NCBI GenBank assembly: GCA_017411935.1
Contig: JAFQPC010000183.1
Span: forward strand, 1 to 6,271
From: Clostridia bacterium
GTDB lineage: Bacteria > Bacillota > Clostridia > Oscillospirales > CAG-272
Direction of reading: 5' to 3'
Length of the DNA stretch: 6,271 bases
Shown here: positions 4,959 through 6,271 of the stretch, one piece after another
Layout of the letters: every line of letters starts with the position of its first letter
How positions within the stretch are numbered: position 1 is the first letter of the stretch
The notes under the pieces: generated by a model
What the model saw: only the letters and a program-made list of their open reading frames with translations
Told to the model about the DNA's origin: nothing
Databases searched by the model: none
Position numbers and translations under genes: made by a program

Positions 4959-6271
4959 ATTCTTCATCTTTTTTGCCGTCAAAGCAATAGGTGCAAACAC
5001 GCTCGGGATCAAGACCGATTGCTTCGACCAGATCGTCGATGCGGTGGTAGCGCAGAGAAGTGAAGTGCAACTGCTCACAGATCTTGTCTACCATCTTTTG
5101 ATACTTTTCGCTCTCGGGATCAACGTACTGAAGCAGTGTTTCACGGTCGGGTTCTTTGCCCTCAAGCTCTGTAATCACACGACGGGTGATCAGCTCCATT
5201 TCGGAAGAGGAGCGAGAAAAGCTCAGATAGCGACAACCGAAAATGAGAGGAGGACAGCCGACGCGGATATGTACCTCTTTGGCTCCGCTTTCGTAAAGAA
5301 ATTCGGTCGTTTCACGAAGCTGTGTGCCGCGCACGATCGAGTCGTCGATGAGCATCAGACTCTTTCCGTCGATGAGGTCGTGGATGGGGATCAGCTTCAT
5401 TTTTGCGATCAGCTTGCGCTTGGTCTGCGTAGGGGGCATAAAGGAACGCGGCCAGGTGGGGGTGTATTTCACAAAGGGACGCGCGTAAGGAATCCCGCTT
5501 TCGTTGGCGTAGCCGACGGCGTGCGCGATGCCCGAATCGGGAATGCCTGCCACAAGGTCGGGTTGAATGTCGTCACGGCGCGCGAGAAGCTTTCCGCAGC
5601 GGTTGCGGACGACTTCGACGTTTTGACCTTCGGAGGAAGAGGAGGGATATCCATAGTATGCCCACAAAAAGGCACAAATTTTCATTTTTTTGTGGGGGGA
5701 GACAAGCGTTTTGACACTGTCGGCGGTGATGACCGCAATTTCGCCCGCACCAAGCTCGCGGTAGTCGCGGTAGCCGAGGTTCAAATAGGCAAAGCTTTCA
5801 AAGCTTGCGCAGAAGCCCTCCGGCTTTTGACCGAGCACGATTGGAGTGCGTCCCATTTTATCACGCGCGGCGTAGATTCCGACGGGCGTCAGAATGAGCA
5901 TGCTGAGCGAGCCGTCGATGATGTCTTGCGCGTATTTGATTCCTTCAATAAAATTATCCTTTTGGTTAATGATGGAGGCGACGAGCTCGGTAGGATTGAC
6001 CTCACCGTTCTGCATTTCAAAGAAATGACAGCCGGGCGCGATCTTTTTCTTGACGATCTCCTCTGCGTTGTTGATCTTTCCTACCGTTGTGATGGCAAAC
6101 GTACCGTGCTGTGAACGGATGAGGATCGGTTGTGCTTCGAAGTCGGAAATACAGCCAATACCGAGTGTACCCTGCATCGAAGTTGACTCCTTGCTGAATT
6201 TCGTTCGGAAGGGAGCATTTTCAATATTGTGGATCGCACGGTCGAATCCGAGCTCGGGATGGTGAACGGCA
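4957..6271 (-). CDS. PurF-family amidophosphoribosyltransferase, divergent paralogue, 5' partial
   Basis: PurF makes phosphoribosylamine from PRPP and glutamine, the first step of purine synthesis. The reading frame is open to the right edge: 31 codons precede the Met at 6177, and about 40 residues are probably missing. Numbers below count that Met as 1. The phosphoribosyltransferase half is well kept: PDSGI (213-217), GYANESGIPY (222-231), and the PRPP signature LMLIDDSIVRGT (274-285). Cys168, Cys315, Cys395 and Cys398 (CxxC near the end) match the four [4Fe-4S] ligands of Bacillus PurF. The N-terminal amidotransferase half is poor. The usual RY(S/T)T is absent before AQP (15-17), AHNGNL is replaced by TTVGKI (30-35), and SDTE is replaced by NPTE (61-64). 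The flexible loop after Lys237 also differs. It therefore looks like a paralogue, possibly ammonia-dependent or with another role. It is the first gene seen of the operon with trxA and rbr. Confidence 0.85.
   Translation of the reverse strand, partial: AVHHPELGFDRAIHNIENAPFRTKFSKESTSMQGTLGIGCISDFEAQPILIRSQHGTFAITTVGKINNAEEIVKKKIAPGCHFFEMQNGEVNPTELVASIINQKDNFIEGIKYAQDIIDGSLSMLILTPVGIYAARDKMGRTPIVLGQKPEGFCASFESFAYLNLGYRDYRELGAGEIAVITADSVKTLVSPHKKMKICAFLWAYYGYPSSSSEGQNVEVVRNRCGKLLARRDDIQPDLVAGIPDSGIAHAVGYANESGIPYARPFVKYTPTWPRSFMPPTQTKRKLIAKMKLIPIHDLIDGKSLMLIDDSIVRGTQLRETTEFLYESGAKEVHIRVGCPPLIFGCRYLSFSRSSSEMELITRRVITELEGKEPDRETLLQYVDPESEKYQKMVDKICEQLHFTSLRYHRIDDLVEAIGLDPERVCTYCFDGKKDEE
5320..5358 (-). 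other. PRPP-binding signature in the PurF-like gene
   Basis: This segment encodes the type I phosphoribosyltransferase signature, a hydrophobic strand followed by IDDSIVRGT. The two adjacent Asp residues contact the ribose hydroxyls of PRPP in known family members. Its full conservation indicates that PRPP or a nucleotide is still bound, even though the glutaminase half appears degenerate. Confidence 0.85.

Noticed and set aside
5044..6114. 356-codon open frame on the plus strand opposite the purF-like gene
   Set aside because: Antisense to a well-supported PurF-family gene; no ribosome binding site or family resemblance.

Overview
The window looks like chromosomal DNA of an anaerobic, low-to-mid GC Firmicute of the class Clostridia, most likely a gut-type lineage. 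The reasons are strong AAGGAG/GGAGG ribosome binding sites, textbook sigma-A promoters, a clostridial-type rubrerythrin, a RecG with the expected N-terminal region, and a divergent PurF-family protein of a type I recall from Clostridia. That taxonomic call is inference. There is no sign of phage, IS elements, CRISPR, tRNA or rRNA.

Layout, left to right. (1) Positions 1-84 hold only a strong hairpin terminator. (2) 85-1683 (-) encodes a secreted lipoprotein with BspA-type leucine-rich repeats, a tandemly duplicated middle module and a PsbP-like C-terminal domain. (3) 1684-1867 is a divergent regulatory region with two sigma-A promoters, each a perfect TTGACA-17-TATAAT, one firing left into the lipoprotein gene and one right into recG. 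(4) 1868-3997 (+) is recG, a DNA helicase for stalled forks and branched DNA. (5) 4007-4032 is a bidirectional terminator shared by recG and the convergent cluster to its right. (6) 4047 to the right edge is a leftward operon: a 5'-truncated purF-like gene, then trxA (thioredoxin), then rbr (rubrerythrin). The purF-like stop codon overlaps the trxA ribosome binding site, and only 35 nt separate trxA from rbr. The operon promoter lies beyond the right edge.

The operon joins a PRPP-using, probably [4Fe-4S]-bearing PurF-family protein to two redox-defence proteins. The PurF-like protein keeps the PRPP-binding motif and the four cluster cysteines. The glutamine-binding positions of its glutaminase domain that lie in the window all appear substituted. 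It may be an ammonia-dependent or repurposed enzyme rather than the housekeeping PurF, and this is the best lead in the window. A second point is a small insertion in RecG at the loop after its conserved translocation hairpin. The rest is ordinary housekeeping content.
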